From NCBI GenBank assembly GCA_900757485.1, contig CAAEOA010000145.1, positions 1-36,585 on the forward strand: a DNA stretch of 36,585 nt. The letters run 5' to 3'. The position numbers and the translations under genes are program-made. This document shows positions 25,826-33,096 of this stretch, piece by piece (position 1 is the first letter of the stretch; every line of letters begins with the position of its first letter). The notes under the pieces were generated by a model. It saw nothing but the letters and a program-made list of their open reading frames with translations. It was not told the origin of the DNA and did no database searches. Source of the stretch: Oscillospiraceae bacterium (GTDB lineage Bacteria; Bacillota; Clostridia; Oscillospirales; Ruminococcaceae).

Positions 25826-26120
25826 AACAATCCTGTATATCAATTTGATATATAACGAAAAGCGAAATACCCCCGTCTCTATATGCGGCGGGTTCCACTC
25901 ACTTTTTTTCGGTGGGGTACAGTCCACCACCGGAATGTTGAATGGCGGGGCTTTGTCCCTTATTGAAACTAACGTGAAAATCGCCTTGCCTTTGAGGTTT
26001 GTTCTCCGTCTGTCTTGGTTATTCTCTTCGCCGGACGATAGTCCGCTTTTGTCATCTATGTTGACAGGCAGTGAATATTCTCGCAAATCCCGTTTCAATT
26101 TCATTGACTGTAAAAAGAAA
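25826..26120. other. Non-coding stretch with small hairpins
   Basis: No frame here has a binding site or a recognisable product. There are short hairpins: CGGTGG/CCACCG at 25910-25932 and CGGAC/GTCCG near 26034-26047. The base composition differs from the AT-rich genes to the right. It could be a degenerate repeat or a structured RNA at the left edge of the toxin island; neither is shown. Confidence 0.3.
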
Positions 26121-26145
26121 ACCCGCAGAATATTTTTCTGCGGGT
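26121..26145 (-). terminator. Intrinsic terminator for the leftward PadR operon
   Basis: ACCCGCAGAA (26121-26130) pairs exactly with TTCTGCGGGT (26136-26145) around a 5-nt loop. Reading leftward, the stem is followed by TTTTCTTTTT, so it stops minus-strand transcripts. It lies 113 bases beyond the last gene of the PadR operon. Confidence 0.85.
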
Positions 26146-26258
26146 GATAATATAATATCAAAAATTAACGGATTAAAAACATAGGGATCCATTTTATTTT
26201 GCTTTGCATGCTTCGAGTTAGCATAATAAAATAATTAAAATACTCCAATTACTGACCG

Positions 26259-26768
26259 TTAAGAGAGATTCCCGTTGCTGTCACAGGTTAAAATGACTTG
26301 AATAGTTGCCGAGTCTACTGTAACAAACAATAATTTCCTAATGAATTTTGCATCTCCAATTGCTTTATTAGCAGAACGACTGGCAGAAGCGGTTTCATTT
26401 TGCCATGCATCTTCTACGATGTTAATTGAGTAAGAGGCAGCAGTGCAGGTCGCACTGACTCCTGAATTCACTGAAAAGGTTCCATGTATGGTAAATTGAA
26501 ATAGTATATCGCCGTCGGCGTTTCGGCGGGTGTGTGTCTTAGATCCTGTTTTGGTAAAGGTTGTTGCATAAGGTGTAATTGGTGTTTCATCCACTATTGT
26601 AGTGACAATATAGTCGCCATTTGACAGATACTCTATTGTTTCTTTTATAACAGTTCCGTTTTGTGAGGCGTTTGTATTTTCTGCTAAAGTGGCAGCGCTT
26701 ACATTTGCTCCTACTACACAGAATATTAGTGTAAACGATAAAATCGTTTGAAATAAACGTCTTTTCAT
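26259..26768 (-). CDS. Small secreted protein of unknown function
   Basis: A 169-residue protein with a clear signal peptide (residues ~1-25, LSFTLIFCVVGANVSAA) and AAAGGAG 7 nt before the ATG. The mature part starts with a polar Asn/Thr-rich stretch and then appears strand-rich (YIVTTIVDETPITPYA, FTIHGTFSVNSGVSATCTAASYSINIVED), with two Cys residues separated widely. I do not recognise it. It is the third gene of the PadR operon, 17 bases after the membrane protein gene. It may be a secreted partner or effector linked to that regulator. Confidence 0.75.
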   Translation of the reverse strand: MKRRLFQTILSFTLIFCVVGANVSAATLAENTNASQNGTVIKETIEYLSNGDYIVTTIVDETPITPYATTFTKTGSKTHTRRNADGDILFQFTIHGTFSVNSGVSATCTAASYSINIVEDAWQNETASASRSANKAIGDAKFIRKLLFVTVDSATIQVILTCDSNGNLS

Positions 26769-26785
26769 AATTAATCTCCTTTAAA

Positions 26786-27175
26786 TTATTCAATAATATC
26801 TTCCTGATAATAATAATCTGCTGCCTTGTGGTTTTCTGATATAACCCATATCGTTGTTATTGCTGAAAGTAAAATAACAGCTATTACAGCAATGATAACT
26901 CCCCGTTTGATCCATTTGGATTTATGGACTTTTTTGTTTAGCTCTGCATCCTCCAAACTTGCTACATATCCCGAAGCGAACAGATCGGGAGCGCCGAAAT
27001 GGTTGATAATATCAGACATCTCAGCTTCCGGATATTCGTCAAGATATTCTGCAATATTGCTTTTCAAATCAAACAGGATTTTCTTTTTTGTTTCTGTTGA
27101 ACAAGGTAACGCTTTCTCGATTTTTCTGTAATAATCCGTCAATTCTTTTTCACTAGGTTTCGTTGTCGTTGTCAT
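26786..27175 (-). CDS. Small membrane protein with HAAS/DUF6120-like N-terminal domain
   Basis: A 129-residue protein. Residues ~8-75 are a helical domain (LTDYYRKIEKALPCSTETKKKILFDLKSNIAEYLDEYPEA, then IINHFGAPDLFASGY), the pattern of HAAS-type domains (DUF1700/DUF6120-like) that are usually encoded beside PadR regulators. One transmembrane helix follows (GVIIAVIAVILLSAITTIWVI) with a short outside tail. It overlaps the PadR gene by 23 bases and has GGAGG 9 nt before its ATG. A role in signalling from the membrane to PadR, or in anti-regulation, is inferred from this common pairing. Confidence 0.8.
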   Translation of the reverse strand: MTTTTKPSEKELTDYYRKIEKALPCSTETKKKILFDLKSNIAEYLDEYPEAEMSDIINHFGAPDLFASGYVASLEDAELNKKVHKSKWIKRGVIIAVIAVILLSAITTIWVISENHKAADYYYQEDIIE

Positions 27176-27521
27176 CTAGCAATTCCTCCAATTTTGCTAT
27201 TCCCAGAACATTTAAAACACCACGGTTTAAAGAACAATATTCTCTCTTAATGGTTTTTAAATATTCTAACCCCCTGGGCTCTATGTGGTAATATACTCTT
27301 GTCCGACGTTTTCCGACCTTTTCTATCCGGTCGGATACCAGTCCTTTTTCGAGCATGCGATAAAGGGTGGGATACATAGAACCTTCTTGAAGCAGAAACA
27401 ATCCCTTACTGCGGATTTCTAACTCTTGTGAAAGCTGATAACCGTACATATCTTCATCTTTTAATAAGGTTAACAGCATCAATTCTACTGTACCGCGCTT
27501 TAATCCTTCTGTAATCCCCAT
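27153..27521 (-). CDS. PadR family transcriptional regulator
   Basis: A 122-residue winged-helix repressor of the short PadR type. LMLLTLLKDEDMYGYQLSQELE, then EGSMYPTLYRMLEKGLVSDRIEKVGKRRTRVYYHIEPRGLEYL, is the family signature. AAGGGG lies 8 nt before the ATG. It heads the leftward operon and diverges from the lectin-toxin gene. A perfect TATGATATCATA palindrome covers the toxin -10 box and a similar half-site covers its own -10, so it probably represses both directions. Confidence 0.93.
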   Translation of the reverse strand: MGITEGLKRGTVELMLLTLLKDEDMYGYQLSQELEIRSKGLFLLQEGSMYPTLYRMLEKGLVSDRIEKVGKRRTRVYYHIEPRGLEYLKTIKREYCSLNRGVLNVLGIAKLEELLDDNDNET

Positions 27522-27543
27522 AGATACTGCCCCTTTTTATAAT

Positions 27544-27572
27544 ATGATATCGCATTTGACAAATTACGTCAA
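27544..27572 (-). promoter_or_regulatory. Probable promoter of the PadR operon
   Basis: On the minus strand, TTGACG (27572-27567) and TATCAT (27549-27544) are separated by 17 bases. The -10 lies in a TATGATATC segment resembling one side of the palindrome at 27628-27639. Confidence 0.6.
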
Positions 27573-27609
27573 TACTATACAACAAAATACTATATATTAC
27601 AAAATATTG

Positions 27610-27639
27610 TTGACATCTTTATATTGATATGATATCATA
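27610..27639 (+). promoter_or_regulatory. Probable promoter of the lectin-toxin gene with overlapping PadR-like operator
   Basis: TTGACA (27610-27615) and TATCAT (27633-27638) are 17 bases apart. The perfect 12-bp palindrome TATGATATCATA (27628-27639) covers the -10. The transcript would carry a leader of about 170 nt before the ATG at 27816. Confidence 0.65.
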
Positions 27640-27815
27640 AACATAGCACAATTGCAAGTGTAATTATATACAAAAACAAGTAATATTGCCGGAACTTCTT
27701 CCGCGTAGATATAAAATACTAATATTTATGATGCAGAGGTGATACCAATGTGGCACGTTGATTAATAACGGGGATTTTAAGACAAAAAATGATGTCAGCA
27801 GAAAGGATTGGTAAT

Positions 27816-30371
27816 ATGAAAAAATTTCGTAAACGAAAAATATGGATATCCTCTTTACTCGCATTATCCTTGTTAATCAATGTTTTATCTGCTTCGGCAG
27901 AAAGTGTACCTGTAATAGAATCACAAGAGAAGAGCACAGTATATTCTTTAAATTCTGTTCCAGATAACATTAAATCACTTTTAAAGGAACAGACTGACGT
28001 AATATCAATACAAAAAGATGATGATATTTATTCCTTGACAACTAATAAAAACGATGGAAGTCATAATACAACGGTATATTCTGTCCCAATTAAGTTTGAA
28101 AATAAAAATGGGGAAAAAGAATTTATTGATACTTCTATTGTTTCAAATGGACTTATTGAAAAAATTTTTCAAGATTATCAATACAAAAATAAAGCTAATA
28201 ATCTTACTACAGAATTCTCAACTAATATTAATAAAGGCGTTCGTTTTACTACGGATGGATCCATACTTGAAATGAAACCAAAAGGAAGTGTTAGTTCACA
28301 ATCAAACAAAACCAATGTGCAAGTTTCAACAGATATAAAAACTGGTTCGATAAATTCAGATATAAATGATGCATTCATTTATCATAATGCGTTTGGTGCT
28401 GATACTGAAGTAAAATATTATAATACTAATACCGGTGTGAAAGAAGACATTATTCTCAATCGTAATATTGGCAAAAACCGTTTTGAGTTTGAAATAAACA
28501 CCAATGGAGATATTCCTAAATTAACACAGGGATCTGAACAAATTGAAATCTATGATAAAAATGATTTATCAAAATTGAAATATCGTTTTGGTAGTCTTTA
28601 CGCTTATGATTCTTACACACCAGAACCAGATTTAAATTCACCGGAAACTATAGAAATGGATTTATCAGTTCAAGAAGGAAACTTAGATGATATTGTTTAT
28701 ACTGATGGAGAACAACCATTTCATCATTTCACGTTAGATTGCCATTATGAGTTAACTGATCTTGGAGACTCTAAATATAAAGTAACGATAGTTGTATCTG
28801 AAGAATGGTTAAATCATCCGTATGTTGTATATCCTGTCACTATTGATCCTCCGATAAGCGCTACTAGCAGTCAAAGTAATATTGACGACACTTATGCTCC
28901 TGAAAGTAGACCGAATGCCAATTATGTAAACAGTGATCGTATACGATTTGGGTTATACGAGGGAAAACGTTGTTATTCATATCTTCGTTTTATTACAATG
29001 CCAAGTTTATCAAATGTTGCTATAACTAATGCAACATTAAAGTTAAAATTATTAAATGGAACAAGTTCAGCTTCCAGTGCAACTGCGTGGAGAATTAATC
29101 AAGCATGGAACGGATATACTCTTACTTGGAATGCGAATCGTCCAACTAACGCCGAAGGAATACAATATCGATACGGCCATAATAATTTCACAGGATATAA
29201 CATAAATATTGATTGCATTGTCGGGAAATGGTATAGCGGTTATGCAAACTATGGAGTATTGATTGATTACGGTGCAAGCGTGAACGATTACAATGCCGTG
29301 TATTCATCAGACTGTGGTGTTGCAGAACGTTTACCAAAACTTGATATTACCTACGAATCTTTACAAACGATTGAAAATGGGACTTACTTTATTAGAAACA
29401 ACAGAAGCGGAAAATATATTGATGTAAATGGGCAATATACAACAAGTGGTGCAAATATCCATCAATGGGATTTTCACGGAGGCACTTCTCAACAATGGCA
29501 AATTACAAATACTAGCGGAAAATGGTATACTATTCGTCCAAAACATGCATCAAGCATGGCAATGGATGTTAATGGTGGTTCGGCAAATAATGAGGTTAAT
29601 ATACAGCAGTATACTTATAGTGGATCTGATGCGCAAAAGTTCGGTTTTGTTCGAAACACAAATGGTAGTTACCGAATCGTGACTAAAATAACAGGCGGAG
29701 CGAAATGTTTAGCTGTGAAAGATGCTGTCACGACAAATGGTGGGAATATTTTACAGTATACTTACGGTTCGATGAGCAACGATGAATGGTATTTAACTCC
29801 TGCTGACAATCGAATAATCGGTGAATTTCGATTGTTTGTATCTGATCATTCATCAACAAGTAGTAGTTCATTAGTTACTGGTCACGCATTCATATCAGTT
29901 AAAAACACATCGGATCTTACTATTCCGATGGGAGCACTAAATATCCCGTCAAACACAGAAATGTCATTTGGCACGTGGGATTTGCCTAATCATAGTGGAA
30001 TAATATACAATTTAGAAACTTGTAAAAATCACGAAGAAGAACAATCGCATTATATTAATGTTAAAACAATTTTAAGGGGTTCTGATTTGGCTGATTTAAA
30101 TAATCATATGGCAACACATGATTTTTGGGAGTGGAATAATAATTGTTCTTATTTTGCGATATCAATGTGGGGGTTAGTTTCTTCTGCACCAGTTAAATTT
30201 AACTATTGGTTGGAAGATATTGCGATAGAAACACCTTACATGCTGAAACGAGCAGTATTGGTTTGTGGGCAACCGATTGAGTATGGCAGAATTTTAACCA
30301 GAGTAACTCCCATTGGATTTGTAGAAAACGGAGCTTTCGTTGATAGGTCTGCAAATAATCCTCAAGATTGA
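27816..30371 (+). CDS. Secreted WapA-like N-terminus, DNRLRE domain, ricin-type lectin and permuted NlpC/P60-like domain: candidate polymorphic toxin
   Basis: An 851-residue protein; AAAGGA lies 8 nt before the ATG at 27816, and a further in-frame ATG at 27789 lacks a binding site. The signal peptide covers ~1-30 (LLALSLLINVLSASAES). Residues ~40-340 resemble the N-terminal region of Firmicute WapA/YD-repeat proteins, ending in YPVTIDP. Residues ~345-510 are a DNRLRE-type domain. Residues ~517-663 form a ricin-type beta-trefoil (GTYFIRNNRSGKYIDV, SMAMDVNGGS, GAKCLAVKDA, SNDEWYLTP). The last ~185 residues hold GHAFI (H690) and NNNCSYFA (C777): His before Cys, as in permuted NlpC/P60 and LRAT-like enzymes. 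I infer a surface-bound effector that could cut peptidoglycan or a lipid/amide bond. No YD repeats are present. Confidence 0.72.
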   Translation: MKKFRKRKIWISSLLALSLLINVLSASAESVPVIESQEKSTVYSLNSVPDNIKSLLKEQTDVISIQKDDDIYSLTTNKNDGSHNTTVYSVPIKFENKNGEKEFIDTSIVSNGLIEKIFQDYQYKNKANNLTTEFSTNINKGVRFTTDGSILEMKPKGSVSSQSNKTNVQVSTDIKTGSINSDINDAFIYHNAFGADTEVKYYNTNTGVKEDIILNRNIGKNRFEFEINTNGDIPKLTQGSEQIEIYDKNDLSKLKYRFGSLYAYDSYTPEPDLNSPETIEMDLSVQEGNLDDIVYTDGEQPFHHFTLDCHYELTDLGDSKYKVTIVVSEEWLNHPYVVYPVTIDPPISATSSQSNIDDTYAPESRPNANYVNSDRIRFGLYEGKRCYSYLRFITMPSLSNVAITNATLKLKLLNGTSSASSATAWRINQAWNGYTLTWNANRPTNAEGIQYRYGHNNFTGYNINIDCIVGKWYSGYANYGVLIDYGASVNDYNAVYSSDCGVAERLPKLDITYESLQTIENGTYFIRNNRSGKYIDVNGQYTTSGANIHQWDFHGGTSQQWQITNTSGKWYTIRPKHASSMAMDVNGGSANNEVNIQQYTYSGSDAQKFGFVRNTNGSYRIVTKITGGAKCLAVKDAVTTNGGNILQYTYGSMSNDEWYLTPADNRIIGEFRLFVSDHSSTSSSSLVTGHAFISVKNTSDLTIPMGALNIPSNTEMSFGTWDLPNHSGIIYNLETCKNHEEEQSHYINVKTILRGSDLADLNNHMATHDFWEWNNNCSYFAISMWGLVSSAPVKFNYWLEDIAIETPYMLKRAVLVCGQPIEYGRILTRVTPIGFVENGAFVDRSANNPQD

Positions 30372-30386
30372 AAGAAGGCATTGTAG

Positions 30387-30803
30387 ATGAAGAAAAAATC
30401 GAAGATAATTATTATTGCAATTTCTGTCATTTTTGTAATACTTGTTTCAATTGCTGTTTTCGATCGTTACTGTTGGAAATATTTTGACTACTATTTTTGT
30501 ACTGATCCTAAAAGCGGATTGTCATATCAAGGAATAGATGTACAGGACAACAAAGTTGATGTATATTTTTATCCGAGAACGAATTTTATACATTTATGGG
30601 GATATGACTATTATGTTCAAGAAGATGTACTATATATGGGCATTAAGACCGTAACTTTTGGGGGAAAATTATTTGATATACCAACTATTCTTTCAGCAGA
30701 AACTGAGCAAAAAGTGTCTAAAGTTGTATTAAAAGGAGCCGGTGTAGAACAAGTCGTTTATGAAAATGGCAAGTCACAAAATTATAATGGGGAATGGGAA
30801 TAA
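30387..30803 (+). CDS. Small membrane-anchored protein, candidate immunity protein
   Basis: A 138-residue protein starting 15 bases after the lectin-toxin stop. One N-terminal helix (IIIIAISVIFVILVSIAVF) is preceded by KKKSK, so the rest faces the outside. The outer domain is strand-rich and aromatic (SYQGIDVQDNKVDVYFYPRT, LWGYDYYVQEDVLYMG, VVLKGAGVEQVVYENGK). I do not recognise the family. Its place directly behind a candidate toxin and its outward-facing domain fit an immunity protein against an effector that acts at the cell surface; this is inference. Confidence 0.65.
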   Translation: MKKKSKIIIIAISVIFVILVSIAVFDRYCWKYFDYYFCTDPKSGLSYQGIDVQDNKVDVYFYPRTNFIHLWGYDYYVQEDVLYMGIKTVTFGGKLFDIPTILSAETEQKVSKVVLKGAGVEQVVYENGKSQNYNGEWE

Positions 30804-30807
30804 TTAA

Positions 30808-30868
30808 GGGAAAGGGGCGGCAGGCCCGCCCCTTACTCCCGACCCCAACGCCCAGTACCGGACAAGCA
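30808..30868 (+). repeat. GC-rich boundary repeat, copy A
   Basis: GGGAAAGGGGCGGCAGGCCC begins the copy. It contains a 9-bp hairpin (30812-30820 with 30826-30834) and runs into lectin coding sequence ending GGACAAGCA. It aligns with 32311-32373 over its whole length, with identity near three quarters by eye and highest in the first 25 bases. It starts right after the stop of the first small membrane protein. Confidence 0.75.
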
Positions 30869-30894
30869 TAGATAACGGAAACGGCACATATCGG

Positions 30895-31752
30895 TTGATG
30901 TCCAAGGCAAGCTCAAACCGAAAATGTGTGACTGTGCAAAACGCTTCTACCTCCAGCGGCGCCAATGTGTTCCAGTACCAGTATAACGGCAGTGGCAACG
31001 ATGAATGGTATTTGGAGAGAGCGGAGACTGCAAAATTTTCATGTGCACTGTCCTCTACACCAGTACATCCTGATAGGGCAGCAGCATGGGCAACATCCGA
31101 AGCGGACTATAATTGCTGGCCGGCAACTTCTAAGTCTGTTTATTATAATCAGGATAATGCTTCGCGTATAGCTAGTTTAGCCTTGATAAAAACCAACGCT
31201 CAATTACAAACCACTGCTGCTCAATGGACGGTTTTTCCTAATGGTGGGGATTTGTTGCAGCATTATTTGAATAACAGTGGAACGCCGATGGGGATTGTTT
31301 TCAAAAAAGTAAATAATGGCTGGACATTTGCTAAAAACAAACGGAAAGAACATGTGAATGAAGCATTGGCAGCTGCTGAAGAAATGGCTTTATTAAATAA
31401 AACTATTACTTTTTGGAGTAAATTTGAAGAACATAACAATGTTCCAGATAGCGAGCCTATGAGTGATTATGTATTAGCGATTAATAGCTATAAAACACAT
31501 ATTAAATGCTCCGTCACCAAAACAGGCACTTCTACTTATCAAGCGACCATTTATTATTACATGAATGATATTTATGATTGGAATCCCAATAAAACACAAA
31601 AGATAGGTCTTGTTTCTCAAAGAGATTTATGGGAATTACATCATGGCGGTAGTGCAAAAGCTTTCCAAATATCCGGAGTAAATAAGTTGACAGTGTCGTG
31701 GACAAAAGGACAAAGATATGATACGGGGGCGAGCATTAATGACGTTGAATAA
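30895..31752 (+). CDS. Orphan cassette: lectin fragment joined to a different C-terminal effector-like domain
   Basis: The frame is open from 30808, but no ATG with a binding site exists; TTG 30895 and ATG 30898 lack one. From ~30850 it encodes the last third of a ricin-type lectin (NAQYRTSIDNGNGTYRLM, RKCVTVQNASTSSGANVFQY, GNDEWYLE), matching the end of the lectin in 27816-30371 block for block. After GNDEWYLERAE the sequence is unrelated: about 240 residues with AAWATSEADYNCW, VNEALAAAEEMALL, YYYMNDIYDWNP and LWELHHGGSAKAFQISG. I cannot name this domain. Such headless lectin-plus-tip units look like the orphan C-terminal modules of polymorphic toxins, silent until recombined onto a full-length gene. 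Confidence 0.6.
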   Translation: MMSKASSNRKCVTVQNASTSSGANVFQYQYNGSGNDEWYLERAETAKFSCALSSTPVHPDRAAAWATSEADYNCWPATSKSVYYNQDNASRIASLALIKTNAQLQTTAAQWTVFPNGGDLLQHYLNNSGTPMGIVFKKVNNGWTFAKNKRKEHVNEALAAAEEMALLNKTITFWSKFEEHNNVPDSEPMSDYVLAINSYKTHIKCSVTKTGTSTYQATIYYYMNDIYDWNPNKTQKIGLVSQRDLWELHHGGSAKAFQISGVNKLTVSWTKGQRYDTGASINDVE

Positions 31753-32293
31753 AAAGCAAGAAAAATATTTGTTTGTCGGAACATCTATATTTGTATTGCT
31801 GGTTCTTTTTGTAGTTGTATTTATCTGTCCAAACTTTTATATGCAGTATCGGGTAGTTCTGCACCCAGAACCGATTATCGACGTTACAGACGATGAACGA
31901 GAAATCATAAAAAATAATATTGATTTTGAATTGCCTGATACGGCTGTTATACACAGAATATCCAAATCGGCTGCCATAATGGAAGTGGGCTTTTTTATGA
32001 TTTTTTCTGTGCCGACAGCAAAGGAAGAGGGTTTTGTTGAGTCTATATTAAATACATATAAGCTATCCGATGGATTAGATTATCACTCTATTACAATCAG
32101 CGACAAAGAATATTTGCCGGTACAGTATTATGAACATAAATACGCATCGCCAAATTATGCTGCTATTTATAAATATGAAGTAAATGATGACCAATCATAT
32201 TTTCAACTGCTTTATACAGATGCCCCGAGTGCAATAGAGGAAATCTTTTACGAACGCGTCCGCATTATGCCAAAGTGGTTGGACTTTCATTAA
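31739..32293 (+). CDS. Membrane-anchored small protein overlapping the orphan cassette, candidate immunity protein
   Basis: A protein of about 184 residues from the ATG at 31739, overlapping the end of the orphan cassette by 14 bases, with a G-rich segment (GGGGGCGAG) upstream. KKQEK precedes one transmembrane helix (YLFVGTSIFVLLVLFVVVFIC); the outer part has DVTDDEREIIKNNIDFELPD, EEGFVESILNTY, and a strand-rich end. It shows no sequence likeness by eye to the protein at 30387-30803, yet has the same layout and place behind an effector-like domain. That pairing is the main support for an immunity role. Confidence 0.6.
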   Translation: MTLNKKQEKYLFVGTSIFVLLVLFVVVFICPNFYMQYRVVLHPEPIIDVTDDEREIIKNNIDFELPDTAVIHRISKSAAIMEVGFFMIFSVPTAKEEGFVESILNTYKLSDGLDYHSITISDKEYLPVQYYEHKYASPNYAAIYKYEVNDDQSYFQLLYTDAPSAIEEIFYERVRIMPKWLDFH

Positions 32294-32310
32294 TGCTTGC
32301 TATGTGGGCG

Positions 32311-32373
32311 AGGAAAGGGGCGGCAGACCCGCCCCCTTGCTCCCCACTTTCAACGTCGAATATGGGACAAGCA
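32311..32373 (+). repeat. GC-rich boundary repeat, copy B
   Basis: This is the second copy of the element at 30808-30868, with the same GGAAAGGGGCGGCAG start, a 7-bp hairpin (32317-32323 with 32329-32335) and the same GGACAAGCA end. Read in frame, its last part gives NVEYGTS where copy A gives NAQYRTS, so a stub of lectin coding sequence is conserved here too. It starts just after the second candidate immunity gene. Confidence 0.75.
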
Positions 32374-32417
32374 ATTTGTTCATTTTAAAGGATCTGTGTC
32401 GGAAAGGAATGACTGCA

Positions 32418-32702
32418 ATGATGAAAAAAGCTGACAACATATGTCCTTATTGCGGCGCTAAAATTTCTTATCGGGAAAAAGCAAAAATTGATCATCGATG
32501 TTGGAAAAGATGCAAGGTTTGCGGCAATCAGTTCACAATTTCCACAAAATGGTCCAATCTTTTTTTGTTGCCTTCCTTTTTGGTGTTTTTGCTTGTTTTA
32601 TTTGATGTAAAAATAGAAATTGTCGCATTACTGCTGATCCCCTCCTTTGTACTGTTTACTGTTTTGCAGCTGTTGTTTGCACCGATCATAAAAAAAGATT
32701 AG
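32418..32702 (+). CDS. Small zinc-ribbon membrane protein
   Basis: A 94-residue protein; AAAGGA lies 9 nt before the ATG at 32418. Residues ~8-45 hold a Cys pair in CPYCGAK, further Cys at RCWKRC and a second pair in CKVCGN, a zinc-ribbon-like pattern. Two hydrophobic segments follow (NLFLLPSFLVFLLVLF and IVALLLIPSFVLFTVLQLLF). I do not recognise a specific function. It is the last item after the second boundary repeat and may be an immunity protein left after loss of its effector domain, or a passenger. Confidence 0.65.
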   Translation: MMKKADNICPYCGAKISYREKAKIDHRCWKRCKVCGNQFTISTKWSNLFLLPSFLVFLLVLFDVKIEIVALLLIPSFVLFTVLQLLFAPIIKKD

Positions 32703-33096
32703 CTGTTGTATAAAAGCTAACAAAATAATTAATATTGAAAGGGAAAATGGTGATTAACGTGAATACGGTCATTCGGTATCAGGAGAAGATTACACTTCCG
32801 CAACCCGCGAGGAGAACCCCTATAACAATAACAGAGCCCTGTACCAAGCCGTTGTTTGAAATCAAGACGGAAAGACATTTCCGCAAACAGCAGACAATAG
32901 CCATGATAACCATAATAACAGAGTGCATTCGAAATTAAAGAGCCCCCTGTACTATTAACCCGAAAAGCCGGCAATTTTTCCGGTATGTCACCTATTGACA
33001 AAAAACAAGCCTTGCGGTATACTGCAAATGGATTCGGATTTGCCCTTTTGATTGTACTACCCGGTCCGTAAGAATGAAAAAAGGGGAATTGTTTGT
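32703..33096. other. Gap between toxin island and URO-D-like gene
   Basis: I see no credible gene. Short open frames on both strands lack likely products. The right part holds a near-consensus promoter (32995-33023). A segment around 32745-32760 (AATGGTGATTAACGTG) resembles the start sites of the two glycan operons but is not followed by a good frame, so it may be the remnant of a lost gene. Confidence 0.4.
32995..33023 (+). promoter_or_regulatory. Near-consensus promoter of the second URO-D-like gene
   Basis: TTGACA (32995-33000) and TATACT (33018-33023) are exactly 17 bases apart. The ATG at 33097 follows with a leader of about 65 nt. Confidence 0.75.

Noticed and set aside
25751..26161. 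Possible proteins on either strand of the 25826-26160 gap
   Set aside because: No ribosome binding sites, odd composition, overlap with the AraC end and with a terminator; treated as non-coding.
32418..32702. Zinc-ribbon protein as a transcription factor
   Set aside because: Two hydrophobic helices make a membrane location more likely, and no DNA-binding domain beyond the Cys pairs is seen.
32729..33001. Short open frames on both strands before the second URO-D-like gene
   Set aside because: No domain, signal peptide or convincing start; the region carries a near-consensus promoter instead.
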